The notes under the pieces are model-generated. The model was not told where the DNA came from and did not search any database. It was given only the letters and a program-made list of their open reading frames with translations. A stretch of DNA of 64,000 bases from Rathayibacter sp. VKM Ac-2857 (GTDB taxonomy: Bacteria > Actinomycetota > Actinomycetes > Actinomycetales > Microbacteriaceae), in contig NZ_JABMLE010000005.1 of assembly GCF_013205025.1 (NCBI RefSeq), positions 109,533-173,532 on the forward strand, in the 5' to 3' direction. Both the position numbers and the translations under genes were made by a program. Shown piece after piece: positions 17,413 to 25,526 of the stretch; the stretch's first letter is position 1; every line of letters begins with the position of its first letter.

Positions 17413-18204
17413 TCAGACCTTGGAGCTCGGCCGACCGGGGATGTGGCTCAGGATCGACTTCGAGAAGCCCCCGTCGACGCAGATGTCCTGCCCCGTCACA
17501 TAACTCGAGAGCGGCCCGACGAGGAACTCGATCACATTCGCGCAATCGACAGGATCCCCGATCCGCCCCAGCGGGATGATCGCCTCCCGCGCCTTCTTGA
17601 TCTCGGGGTCGACGTACATCCGCTCGGTCATCCCCGTGCGGTGCATGCCGGGGGACACCACGTTCACGCGGATGCCGTCGGGAGCCCACTCCAGCGCGAG
17701 GGTCTGCGCGAGGAGAGTCAGGGCCGCCTTGCTCGGGCTGTAGGGGCCGGATCCTGCGTGCGGGATCTGCCCGGACATCGAGGAGGTGAAGACCGCGGCG
17801 CCGCCGCTCTCCTTCAGGTGCGGGTAGCCCGCCTTCGCGAGGAGCCACGCGCCGCGGAGGTTCACCGCGAACATGCGGTCCCAGTCCTCGAGCGAGACGT
17901 CCGTGAGGGCGCCGGGCTTGGCGACGCCGGCGTTCGCGACGAGGGCGTCGAGCCCGCCGAACGCGGTCACCGCCTCGCCGACGAGTCGGGCCGGCACCTC
18001 GGGATCGCCGATGTCGCCGACCAGGGCGAGAGCGCTGCCGCCAATCTCCTCGATCGCGCGCACCACCTCGGCCTGCTGGGCGGTCGACTGGTGTCCGGCG
18101 ACCGCGATCATCGCCTGCTCGCCACGGGCGAGGGCGGCCTCGGCGAGTCTCACGGAGGTGGCGGCGCCGATGCCGCTGCTGCCGCCGCTGATCAGTGCTC
18201 TCAT
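17413..18204 (-). CDS. Short-chain dehydrogenase/reductase
   Basis: A 263-aa classical SDR: dinucleotide motif SGGSSGIG at residues 6-13, NAG (VANAG), catalytic Ser region FTSSMSG and YSPSK with Tyr/Lys, then VNVVSPG and a C-terminal TGQDICVDGG. It would oxidise or reduce a hydroxy/keto substrate with NAD(P). Its ATG overlaps the stop of the isomerase gene upstream (ATGA), and the IclR gene follows after 56 bases. It probably acts on the same sugar or polyol as the isomerase. Confidence 0.92.
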   Translation of the reverse strand: MRALISGGSSGIGAATSVRLAEAALARGEQAMIAVAGHQSTAQQAEVVRAIEEIGGSALALVGDIGDPEVPARLVGEAVTAFGGLDALVANAGVAKPGALTDVSLEDWDRMFAVNLRGAWLLAKAGYPHLKESGGAAVFTSSMSGQIPHAGSGPYSPSKAALTLLAQTLALEWAPDGIRVNVVSPGMHRTGMTERMYVDPEIKKAREAIIPLGRIGDPVDCANVIEFLVGPLSSYVTGQDICVDGGFSKSILSHIPGRPSSKV

Positions 18205-19019
18205 CGTGCGTTCTCCAGCTTCCAGCCCTCGGACCGGAGGTCCTGCAGCGCCTTGTCGAATTCGTACAGGGTGTTCTCCTCGCGGATGACCTCGAGGACC
18301 ACGTTGTCGACGCCAATCGTCGCCTCGACGGCGGCGCCCAGCGCGCGCCAGTCGATGACGCCGGTGCCGATCGGGTCGTGACCCCAGACGTCCGTCCCCG
18401 TGTCCGAGATGTGCACGAGGCCGATCGACCCGTGGTGCGCCAGCAGCGCCGCCACCGGATCCTCGCCGAAGTAGGCCGCGTTGGCGACGTCGTAGACGAT
18501 CTTGAGCGAGTCGTCGCCGACGGCGTCGATGACGGCGACCAGCTCCTCGATCGAGGGGGTGAAGCAGTAAGGGGTGTTCTCGAAGAGGAGCCGAGTCCCG
18601 GACTTCGCGGCCATCGGCACGAGCGTCTCGAGACTCTCGGCGAGCCAGCCGTGCACCCGATCGAGCGAGGGGGAGATCATCGGCCGCCGGGTGCCGGGGG
18701 AGATCACGATCTCGGGCACGTTCCACTCGGCGGCCAAGTCGATCACCGTGCCGATGTGCTCGATGCTCTTGCGGCGCGCGCTGGCGCCGGGGCTGGCCAG
18801 GTTGAGGTCGTAGCCGCCGGCGTTGAGCGAGCGGATCGACGCTCCGTACCTCTCGAGTCGCGCGAGGCCGTCGGCGCGTTCGGCGCCGGACATGTCGTCC
18901 GGCCAGAGGTGCGGGGAGCTGACCGGGACTTCGAACGTCGAGTACCCGTTGTCGGCCAGTTCGGCGATCGCGTCGATCGCCGTGGCCGACCAGAGGTAGG
19001 AGAAGGTGTTGATGATCAT
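18201..19019 (-). CDS. Sugar phosphate isomerase/epimerase-like TIM-barrel protein
   Basis: A 272-aa protein of the AP-endonuclease-2-like TIM-barrel superfamily. Key segments are YSTFEVPVSSPHLWP, VPEIVISPGTR, RLLFENTPYCFTPS (conserved metal-binding Glu), KIVYDVANAAYFGED (Asp), LVHISDTGTD (His) and VLEVIREENT (Glu). These carboxylate and His residues are the usual divalent-metal ligands. The ATG (19019) has AGGA nine bases upstream. It is first in the four-gene minus-strand operon. The unusually GC-rich 200-base leader before it and the palindrome at 19228 suggest controlled expression. The exact sugar is unknown. Confidence 0.85.
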   Translation of the reverse strand: MIINTFSYLWSATAIDAIAELADNGYSTFEVPVSSPHLWPDDMSGAERADGLARLERYGASIRSLNAGGYDLNLASPGASARRKSIEHIGTVIDLAAEWNVPEIVISPGTRRPMISPSLDRVHGWLAESLETLVPMAAKSGTRLLFENTPYCFTPSIEELVAVIDAVGDDSLKIVYDVANAAYFGEDPVAALLAHHGSIGLVHISDTGTDVWGHDPIGTGVIDWRALGAAVEATIGVDNVVLEVIREENTLYEFDKALQDLRSEGWKLENAR

Positions 19020-19248
19020 GGGAAGTGTCCTCGTGGTTCTGCGCCCGGGATCGTCGTGATCGTCGCGGCGAGCGGGAGCGGGAGCGGTGCCGGGGAGCGG
19101 GGCGGTGCCGGGGAGTGCGGCGGCGGCAGCGGGGTCGACCGGATCGTGCCGACGAGGGCTGCTTCGCTCTCGTCGCGCGGATCCCGCCGGCGCCTCCGAT
19201 GCCGGCGGAGGACATCGCGGCTGCATTTGTAACGCTGTTACAGCAGGG
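19020..19248 (-). promoter_or_regulatory. Leader and promoter of the isomerase operon with palindromic operator
   Basis: On the minus strand, TGTGAC and TACAAA are spaced by 16 bases, and between and over them lies a perfect palindrome (TGTAAC-GCT-GTTACA, 19228-19242). If used, transcription would give a leader of about 190 bases. The leader is extremely GC-rich and contains two direct copies of a GCGGTGCCGGGGAG-type unit. The repressor is not known; the IclR protein of the operon or the nearby DeoR are candidates. Confidence 0.4.
19228..19242. promoter_or_regulatory. Palindromic operator TGTAAC-N3-GTTACA
   Basis: A perfect 6-bp inverted repeat around GCT, just downstream of the kinase gene's stop and about 210 bases upstream of the isomerase start. 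Position and symmetry are typical for a dimeric repressor. Confidence 0.5.
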
Positions 19249-19866
19249 TCACACGTCGAGCGGAGCACTGTCAAGCGCCGCCGGATCCGGCGTGCCGGCG
19301 GGTCCGGCGAGGAGGCGCGCGACGACGGGCTCGAGGTCGGCGGTCGCGCTGTTGTCCAGCTCGAGGACGTCGGCCCCGGTCCAGGCGAGGGGCGAGCGGC
19401 CCCATCGGGTCCAGAAGGCGTCCCACTCCGCGAGCTTCACGAGATCCCGATCGAGGCCGCGGGACTCGAGGCGGCGGCGGGTCTCGGCCTCGGAGGTGAC
19501 GACCCGCAGCACCGTCGTCGTGACGGAGGGCCAGTCGGCCGTCCGGGCGGCCTCCTCGAGGAACCCGGGCTGGTCGAGGTAGGCCGCGAAGGGGGCGTCG
19601 AGGACGACGGAGAGACCGAGGCGGAGGTTGTCGGCCGCCACGGCGAAGAGCGCCGCGTACTCGGCGGGCATCACGTGCTCGAGGTAGAAGGCGCTGTTCT
19701 CGCGTCCGTCGGGGGAGTGACCGCCACCGGCGAGGGCGGCCTCGACGAGCGGGCCGGCCAGGGCGTCCTTGTCGAGGTAGGCGGCCGTGCAGCGTCGCGC
19801 CAGCTCGCGCGCGACCGTCGACTTGCCGGATCCGGCGGAGCCGACGACGACCAGGGCGAACGGCAT
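19249..19866 (-). CDS. P-loop ATPase / small-molecule kinase
   Basis: A 205-aa protein beginning MPFALVVVGSAGSGKSTVAREL, with Walker A GSAGSGKST at residues 9-17 and an acidic/Arg-rich lid region (RRRLESRGLDRD). The fold type matches AAA_33-like or gluconate-kinase-like phosphotransferases. It starts one base after the stop of the KDPG/KHG aldolase gene, so the two are cotranslated; a 2-keto-3-deoxy sugar acid or its precursor is a reasonable but unproven substrate. Confidence 0.75.
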   Translation of the reverse strand: MPFALVVVGSAGSGKSTVARELARRCTAAYLDKDALAGPLVEAALAGGGHSPDGRENSAFYLEHVMPAEYAALFAVAADNLRLGLSVVLDAPFAAYLDQPGFLEEAARTADWPSVTTTVLRVVTSEAETRRRLESRGLDRDLVKLAEWDAFWTRWGRSPLAWTGADVLELDNSATADLEPVVARLLAGPAGTPDPAALDSAPLDV

Positions 19867-19867
19867 C

Positions 19868-20509
19868 TCAGGCTCGCGCGTCGCGGACGGCCGAGAGGAA
19901 GGACTCCGCCGCCGCCGTCACCTTGGAGTAGTCGCCGTCGGGTCGTGCCGCCTTGGTGATGGTGCTGCCGACGCCGACCGCGACGACCCCGGCCTCGAAC
20001 CAGGCGCGGGCGTTCCCCGCGCTGACGCCTCCCGCGGGCATGAGCGAGACGTGGGAGAGCGGGGCGAGCACGGCCTTGGCGTAGTCGGGGCCGATCTCCG
20101 CCGGGAACAGCTTGACGATGTCGGCGCCGGCCTCGACCGACTCGAGGATCTCGGTCGGGGAGTAGGCGCCGCTCATCGTCGGCACCTGGTAGCGGTTCGC
20201 CGTGCGGATCATCTCGCGGCTGAGGTGGGGGCTGACGAGGAAGGACGCCCCGGCTGAGATCGAGGCGTAGGCGCTCTGCGCGTCGAGCACGGTGCCCGCG
20301 CCCACCGAGACGGTCGAGCCGTGGGCCTCGACGAGCCGCTCGATGACGCGGAGCGCCCCCGGCGTCGAGAGAGTGATCTCGATGGCGCGGATGCCGCCGG
20401 CGATGGCGGCCTCGGACGCCGCGAAGGCCTCGGCGGCGTCGTCGAGCCGGACGATGACGAGCGTTCCGTCATCGATGATGTGGTGCAGGGTTCGCAGTTT
20501 CTGAAGCAT
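19868..20509 (-). CDS. KDPG/KHG aldolase family protein
   Basis: A 213-aa class I aldolase. It shows IVRLDDAAEAF (active-site Arg), AIEITLSTPGAL (Glu), VGAGTVLDAQSA, SPHLSREMI, MSGAYSPTEIL and the Schiff-base Lys in ADIVKLFPAEIGP, then MPAGGVSAGN. The family splits 2-keto-3-deoxy-6-phosphogluconate or 4-hydroxy-2-oxoglutarate to pyruvate plus an aldehyde. Full length for the family. ATG 20509 lies only 41 bases from the divergent DeoR gene, so the two share a compact control region. Confidence 0.92.
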   Translation of the reverse strand: MLQKLRTLHHIIDDGTLVIVRLDDAAEAFAASEAAIAGGIRAIEITLSTPGALRVIERLVEAHGSTVSVGAGTVLDAQSAYASISAGASFLVSPHLSREMIRTANRYQVPTMSGAYSPTEILESVEAGADIVKLFPAEIGPDYAKAVLAPLSHVSLMPAGGVSAGNARAWFEAGVVAVGVGSTITKAARPDGDYSKVTAAAESFLSAVRDARA

Positions 20510-20550
20510 GCGGCCGACGTTATCCCAAGAAGCGACAGAAAGCATCAGAA

Positions 20551-21345
20551 ATGACAGACGCACTTCCGCTGCTGGCGGCCGAGCGGCGGGACCGCATCCG
20601 GACCCGGGTCCAGGAGCGCGGCTCGGTGCGCTCGATCGAGCTGGCCGAGGAGCTCGGCGTCTCCCTCGTCACGGTCCGGCGGGATCTGGTGGAGCTGCAG
20701 GCGGTCGGCGTCGTCCGTCTCGTGCACGGCGGGGCGCAGCTGGTCACGGGACGCGTGCCGCCGACGGATCGCCGGGAGCGCTCGGGGGTGCACGTCGAGG
20801 CCAAGGTGCAGATCGCTCGCGCCGCGGCCGCCCTGGTGGCTCCCGGCGACGTCGTGTTCCTCGACTCCGGCACGACCTGCGCGGCCCTGGTCGAGCACCT
20901 GGCCCTCGTCGTCGGCATCACGGTGGTGACCAACGATCTGGTCAGTGCGATTGCGCTCGCCGGCGCGGCGCCCGACGCGTCCGTGGTGATCGCCGCGGGT
21001 CGAGTGGACGGCGCGACGCTGTCCACCGGGGGAGAGCTGCTCCCGGCCGTCCTGGAGAACTTCGTGTTCGACGCGGTCTTCGTCAGCGCGAGCGCGTGGG
21101 ACGCGACCTCGGGCGCGACGACGGGCGACCTCGGCTACGCCGCGGTGAAGCGCTCGGCGATCGAGCGCGCGAAGCGCAGCTTCCTGCTCGTCGACGCGAG
21201 CAAGTTCGGCGCCGTCGAGCCCTACGTCGTGAGCACCCTCGACGGCTTCGACGCCATCATCACGGACGACGCGCTCGGTGCCGAGCAGCGCCGGGACGCC
21301 GAGTCCTCCGGCGCGACCCTCGTCACGGGATCGATCCGGAGCTGA
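20551..21345 (+). CDS. DeoR-family transcriptional regulator
   Basis: A 264-aa repressor with the DeoR helix-turn-helix (RSIELAEELGVSLVTVRRDLVELQ at about 29-52) followed by the HGGAQL linker and the sugar-phosphate-sensing domain (FLDSGTTCAALVEHL, VTNDL, GELLP, DLGYAAVKR, LLVDASKFG). It is divergent from the aldolase-kinase pair over 41 bases containing repeated CAGAAA/GACAGA motifs, so autoregulation and control of the aldolase operon are likely. The effector would be a phosphorylated sugar intermediate. Confidence 0.92.
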   Translation: MTDALPLLAAERRDRIRTRVQERGSVRSIELAEELGVSLVTVRRDLVELQAVGVVRLVHGGAQLVTGRVPPTDRRERSGVHVEAKVQIARAAAALVAPGDVVFLDSGTTCAALVEHLALVVGITVVTNDLVSAIALAGAAPDASVVIAAGRVDGATLSTGGELLPAVLENFVFDAVFVSASAWDATSGATTGDLGYAAVKRSAIERAKRSFLLVDASKFGAVEPYVVSTLDGFDAIITDDALGAEQRRDAESSGATLVTGSIRS

Positions 21346-21388
21346 CGCGCGGCACCCGCCGCGTTCCGAACCGAATCCACATCGAGCA

Positions 21389-21418
21389 TTGACTCCTGCT
21401 CGCCGAGCGGTCTATCTT
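21389..21418 (+). promoter_or_regulatory. Sigma-70-type promoter of the ABC-transporter operon
   Basis: TTGACT (21389-21394) and TATCTT (21413-21418) are separated by 18 bases. The -10 runs straight into the 13-bp repeat array, and the solute-binding-protein start is 50 bases downstream. Confidence 0.55.
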
Positions 21419-21456
21419 GCAATCGATCGCTGCAACCGATCGCAGCAACCGATCTC
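21418..21456 (+). repeat. Three tandem 13-bp operator-like repeats
   Basis: TGCAATCGATCGC, TGCAACCGATCGC and AGCAACCGATCTC follow each other without gaps, overlapping the end of the -10 box and reaching into the untranslated leader. The core GCAA-Y-CGATC resembles half or whole sites of LacI-family repressors (TGCAA..CG..TTGCA type). The LacI gene in the same operon (26500) is the natural candidate to bind here and block transcription. Confidence 0.55.
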
Positions 21457-21467
21457 ATTGGAGAGAC

Positions 21468-22727
21468 ATGACCAAGAAGCGATGGAGCTTCGCCCTTGCC
21501 GGGCTCGCCGCCGCGAGCCTGATGCTGGCCGGATGCTCGACCCCGTCGGAGAGCGCTGCTCCCGACGGCCCCGTGACGCTCACGTACTGGGACTTCCTCG
21601 ACCCGAGCCAGGACAACCCCCGAGCCAACGCCCTCAAGACGAACATCGCCGGCTTCGAGGCCGCAAACCCGAACATCACGGTCGACCTGTCGGTGGTCTC
21701 GCTCTCGGACATGCTGAACCGGCTCCCGCAGGCCGCTGCGGCAGGTCAGGCGCCCGACGTGTTCAAGATGTTCACCCCCGTCGTGCCCCAGATGGCGGCG
21801 GCGGGCGCCTACTCGCCGCTTCCCGACGCGGCGGCCGAGGTCACGGACTGGCTGCGTCCGGTCGACGTCTTCGCCGGCCCCGACGGCAAGCAGGTCGCCG
21901 TGCCGTACGAATACCGCACCTGCGCGCTCTACTACAACCAGAAGATCCTCGACGAGATCGGCGCGACCGTGCCGACCACCTACGACGAGGTCGTCGACGT
22001 CGCGGGCAAGGCCGCCGCGGCCGGCTACACCGGCTTCGGCACGGGCTTCTCCGACACCGACAACTCCGCGATCATCGGCACGTTCTTCGACTGCTTCATG
22101 AGCCAGGTCGGCCAGGAGGAGTTCACGGAGGACGGCGAGGCCGACTTCGCGACGAAGAAGGGCGAGGAGTTCGGCCAGTTCCTGGCCGACCTGCGGGACG
22201 CCGGCGCGCTGGGCACCAGCGTCGTCTCGGACAGCTACGGCACGGTCACCGACGGACTCGCGAACAGCACCTCCGCCATGGCGATCCTCGGCACCGAGCG
22301 GATCGTCTCCTACGCCGCGACCAACCCCGACATCAAGTGGACTGAGCTCCCCGCCGCCTCGACGGGGGACTCCACCGGAGCGACCCTCGGCTGGACCCTC
22401 GGCATCGGCTCCGGCAGCGACCACGTCGACGCCGCGTGGAAGTTCATCGAGTACATGACCGGCCCCGAGGCCGGAGCCGTGATGGCGACGGGCGGCGAGG
22501 TCCCGACGCGGCAGGCCACCTACGACGAGGACTACTTCTCGACCCCCGAGGCCGACACCGTGAAGTCGATCGCCGACTACGTCGAGAGCAACAGCGAACC
22601 GCACTCCTACTCCGACAACTGGGTCGCCCTCGCGACCGGTCTGTCCCGCTCCGGGCAGGAGCTGGTGCTGAACGGCTCCTCCGGCTCCGAGTTCATCCAG
22701 GCCGCGCAGGACGCGGCGAACCAGTAA
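21468..22727 (+). CDS. ABC sugar transporter substrate-binding lipoprotein
   Basis: A 419-aa type 1 extracellular solute-binding protein. The signal peptide ends in lipobox LAGC with the lipidated Cys at residue 23. The mature protein starts with VTLTYWDFLDP and shows family hallmarks (AAAGQAPDVFKM, VPYEYRTCALYYNQKILDE, AAWKFIEYMTGPE). ATG 21468 is preceded by TGGAGAG. It captures a sugar or sugar derivative for the two permeases downstream. A strong hairpin follows the gene. Confidence 0.94.
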   Translation: MTKKRWSFALAGLAAASLMLAGCSTPSESAAPDGPVTLTYWDFLDPSQDNPRANALKTNIAGFEAANPNITVDLSVVSLSDMLNRLPQAAAAGQAPDVFKMFTPVVPQMAAAGAYSPLPDAAAEVTDWLRPVDVFAGPDGKQVAVPYEYRTCALYYNQKILDEIGATVPTTYDEVVDVAGKAAAAGYTGFGTGFSDTDNSAIIGTFFDCFMSQVGQEEFTEDGEADFATKKGEEFGQFLADLRDAGALGTSVVSDSYGTVTDGLANSTSAMAILGTERIVSYAATNPDIKWTELPAASTGDSTGATLGWTLGIGSGSDHVDAAWKFIEYMTGPEAGAVMATGGEVPTRQATYDEDYFSTPEADTVKSIADYVESNSEPHSYSDNWVALATGLSRSGQELVLNGSSGSEFIQAAQDAANQ

Positions 22728-22740
22728 CCTCGCCAACCAT

Positions 22741-22770
22741 CCGGAGGGCCCGAGCGATCGGGCCCTCCGG
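22741..22770 (+). terminator. Intra-operon hairpin after the binding-protein gene
   Basis: CCGGAGGGCCCGA and TCGGGCCCTCCGG form a perfect 13-bp stem with a GCGA loop and no U-run, 13 bases after the stop codon. Hairpins here commonly give partial termination or protect the 3' end, so that the binding protein is made in excess over the permeases. Confidence 0.7.
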
Positions 22771-22783
22771 GGAGCGGACCATC

Positions 22784-23716
22784 ATGTCTACAACCAGTGC
22801 CTCGCGGGTCCTCGACCCGCAGACGCCCGAGGCCGCCGTCGACGTGCCGATCAACCGCCCGCGAGCGGATCGACGCGTCTGGCTCTACGTCCTCCCGGTC
22901 AGCCTCGTCTTCCTCTTCGTGTTCGTCGGCCCCCTCTTCTACACGGCGTGGACCGCGCTGCACGAGACCAACTACTACGCCATCGGCGAGTTCTCGGGGC
23001 TCAACTCCTTCACGAAGCTCTTCTCCGACCCGACCCTCCCCGGCCAGATCGGCGCCACCCTCGCGTTCTCGCTCGGCGCGCTGGTCATCGCGCTGCCGGC
23101 CGGCCTGCTGTCGGCCATCGTGCTCAACAACATCCGCACCTTCAAGCGGACCGTCCGCGCTCTGTTCCTGCTGCCGTGGCTGATGTCGCAGGCCACCGCG
23201 GGCACGATCTGGCTGTGGTTCCTCAACCCCAACTTCGGCCCGGCCTCCGCCATCACCACCTCCCTCGGCTTCGGCCCGACGGACGTGTTCTCCTCGCCGA
23301 CCAGTGCGCTCGTCGCGGTCACGCTGATCACCGCCTGGTGGTCCTACCCCCAGGCGATGCTCCTGTTCCTCGGCGCGCTGCAGACGATCCCAGAGGAGCT
23401 GCGCGAGAGCCTGCGGGTCGACGGCGGCGGAGTCTGGCGCGGCTTCATCAGCGTGACCCTGCCCTATCTGCGGAACACGATCGTCTCGGTGACCGTCGTG
23501 CTGCTGATGCTCTACGTGCAGATGGTCACGATCATCCTCGTCACCACCCGCGGCGGACCGCTGGCGGCGACCGAGACCCTGTCGATGCGGGTCTACAACC
23601 AGACCTTCAACGTCTTCGACCTCTCGGGAGCGTCCGCGACCGCGATTCTCCTCTTCGCCATCAACGTGGTGCTCACGCTCGTCGCGATCCGGTTCCGACG
23701 GAAGGAAAGCCTGTGA
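22784..23716 (+). CDS. ABC sugar permease (MalF-like)
   Basis: A 310-aa inner-membrane protein with six predicted helices. The first is at about 33-55 (WLYVLPVSLVFLFVFVGPLF). The EAA loop that contacts the ATPase reads EELRESLRVDGGGVWRGFISVTLPYLRN (two pieces, about 205-235). ATG 22784 has GGAG about ten bases upstream. It overlaps the second permease by four bases (GTGA). No ATP-binding subunit is encoded nearby, so a shared MsiK-type ATPase elsewhere is expected. Confidence 0.93.
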   Translation: MSTTSASRVLDPQTPEAAVDVPINRPRADRRVWLYVLPVSLVFLFVFVGPLFYTAWTALHETNYYAIGEFSGLNSFTKLFSDPTLPGQIGATLAFSLGALVIALPAGLLSAIVLNNIRTFKRTVRALFLLPWLMSQATAGTIWLWFLNPNFGPASAITTSLGFGPTDVFSSPTSALVAVTLITAWWSYPQAMLLFLGALQTIPEELRESLRVDGGGVWRGFISVTLPYLRNTIVSVTVVLLMLYVQMVTIILVTTRGGPLAATETLSMRVYNQTFNVFDLSGASATAILLFAINVVLTLVAIRFRRKESL

Positions 23717-24573
23717 CCACCGCAACCGCCCGCAGCCGCCGCAAGAAGGGCGACGTGCTCAAGGCGATCCCCTCGTGGGTCTACATACTCGTCTCCGCGA
23801 TCATCGTGCTCCCGCCGGTGGTCTGGATCCTCTCCACCTCGCTCAAGGTCGAGGCCGACACGATCCAGTTCCCACCGATCTGGATCCCCGATCCGTTCTC
23901 GCTCGCCGCCTACACCGGGCTCTTCACCTCGACGAACATCCGCTTCTTCGTGAACTCCCTCGTCTACGCGGGCGGCTCCATCGTGCTGGCGCTGGTGATC
24001 TGCATCCCGGCCGCATACGTCGCCACCCGATTCCGCAGCCGGCGGATGGAGACCCTGATGACGGGGATCCTGGTGATGTCGATGGTGCCCGCGATCGTCG
24101 TGTTCATCGCGCTGTACTCGATGTTCGTGAAGTCGGCCCTGATCAACACCTACCCGATGCTGATCGTCGTCTACACGGCCATCATCTGCGGGCAGACGAT
24201 CCTGTTCCTGCGCAACTTCATCGAGAACATCCCGGTCGAGATCGAGGAGGCGGCAGCGATCGACGGCTGCTCGCGCCTGCAGATCCTGATCCGGATCGTG
24301 CTCCCTCTGATCCGCCCCGGCATCGCCGCCATCGCGATCTTCATCTTCGTCTTCGTCTGGAACGACTTCCTCGTCGGGACCGTCCTCGCGACGACGGAGG
24401 ACATGAAAACGGTCCAGAACGGCATCGTCCGCTACATCACGACCGGATTCGGCAACTTCTGGGGCCTGTTCTCCGCCTTCGTCGTCGTCGCCTTCCTCCC
24501 CGTCCTGATCGTCTTCACCGCCTTCCAGCGCTGGTTCATCGCCGGCCTCACGTCCGGCGGGGTCAAGGGATGA
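23713..24573 (+). CDS. ABC sugar permease (MalG-like)
   Basis: A 286-aa partner permease with a Lys/Arg-rich start, six helices and the EAA motif EIEEAAAIDGCSRLQIL followed by IRIVLPLIRPG. The start is GTG 23713 inside the stop of the first permease gene; the stop overlaps the next gene's ATG (ATGA). The C-terminus ends near the last membrane helix, as usual for this family. Confidence 0.93.
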   Translation: MTTATARSRRKKGDVLKAIPSWVYILVSAIIVLPPVVWILSTSLKVEADTIQFPPIWIPDPFSLAAYTGLFTSTNIRFFVNSLVYAGGSIVLALVICIPAAYVATRFRSRRMETLMTGILVMSMVPAIVVFIALYSMFVKSALINTYPMLIVVYTAIICGQTILFLRNFIENIPVEIEEAAAIDGCSRLQILIRIVLPLIRPGIAAIAIFIFVFVWNDFLVGTVLATTEDMKTVQNGIVRYITTGFGNFWGLFSAFVVVAFLPVLIVFTAFQRWFIAGLTSGGVKG

Positions 24574-25526
24574 CCGGCGCGGTGCGCGTCGCCGTGGTCG
24601 GCGCGGCGGGATGGGCGGGCAGCCGCCACGTCCGCGCGTTCCATCAGCTCGGTGCCGATGTCGTCGCGCTCGTGGACCCCAGCCCGCGCACGGCGGACCT
24701 CGCCCGCGAGGTGGGAGCGACAGTGCTCGCCTCCGCGGCGGCGATCGGCGCGGACGACGTCGACCTGGTGGTCGTCTCGCTGCCGACGGCGGCCCAGCCG
24801 GCCGTGGCGGCCGAGCTGCTCGGCCGCGGGCTGCGCGTCCTTGTGGAGAAGCCGCTCGGCTCCTCCCGGGAGAACGCGGCGGTGCTCGGCACGGCGGACG
24901 CCGTCGACGAGGCCCTCATGGTCGGCTACACGCTGCACCACCACCCGGTGGCACGACTGCTCGCCGACTGGGTGTCGTCGTCGACGGTGATCAGCATCGG
25001 CGTCCGCTCCGCAGCACGGAAGCTCACCCTCGACTCCTGGCGCACCGAGCCGGGCGAGGGCGGGGTCGCCGTCGTCAACGGGATCCACGCGATCGAGTTC
25101 GTCGCCTCGCTCTTCCCCGGGGACGCGACCGTGCACGCCTCGCACGCGAGCTCGGGACTACACGGCACGGCGGCCCCCGACTACGCCGCCGCGACGATGT
25201 CATTCGCGGACGGGCCGCTGTTCCGGCTCGAGACGTACTGGAACCCCTGGAACCACAGCGCCGGCCTCAACCTCAGCGACTGGTCACTGGAGATCGACGT
25301 CGTCGCCCACGAGGGGCGCCGTCTCTGGTCGAACTGGACCCTGCACGAGTGGGACCGCCTCGGCTCCGAGACGACCCGGCACTTCCCGGAGACCGACCTC
25401 TTCCTCGAACAGGCCGGCACCGCACTCCGATTCGCGAGGGGCGAGCGTCCTGTGGTCGGCTATCGGCAGGCGCTGCGTGCAACCGATCTCGCGGACCGGA
25501 TCCTGAAGGAGAGTGCAGCCGCATGA
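24570..25526 (+). CDS. Gfo/Idh/MocA-family oxidoreductase (first copy)
   Basis: A 318-aa NAD(P)-dependent oxidoreductase. The Rossmann motif is VAVVGAAGWAGSRHVRAF, the strand VEKPLG carries the conserved EKP Lys, and the substrate-domain motif GGVAVVNGIHAIEFV holds the usual Asp/His pair region. The family oxidises or epimerises sugars and inositols at a carbinol carbon. It overlaps both neighbours by four bases. Confidence 0.9.
   Translation: MTGAVRVAVVGAAGWAGSRHVRAFHQLGADVVALVDPSPRTADLAREVGATVLASAAAIGADDVDLVVVSLPTAAQPAVAAELLGRGLRVLVEKPLGSSRENAAVLGTADAVDEALMVGYTLHHHPVARLLADWVSSSTVISIGVRSAARKLTLDSWRTEPGEGGVAVVNGIHAIEFVASLFPGDATVHASHASSGLHGTAAPDYAAATMSFADGPLFRLETYWNPWNHSAGLNLSDWSLEIDVVAHEGRRLWSNWTLHEWDRLGSETTRHFPETDLFLEQAGTALRFARGERPVVGYRQALRATDLADRILKESAAA

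Noticed and set aside
22607..23725. 372-aa minus-strand frame opposite the permease gene
   Set aside because: Composed of Asp/Glu/Arg/Gly-rich low-complexity sequence, the mirror of membrane-protein codons; the plus strand encodes a clear ABC permease.
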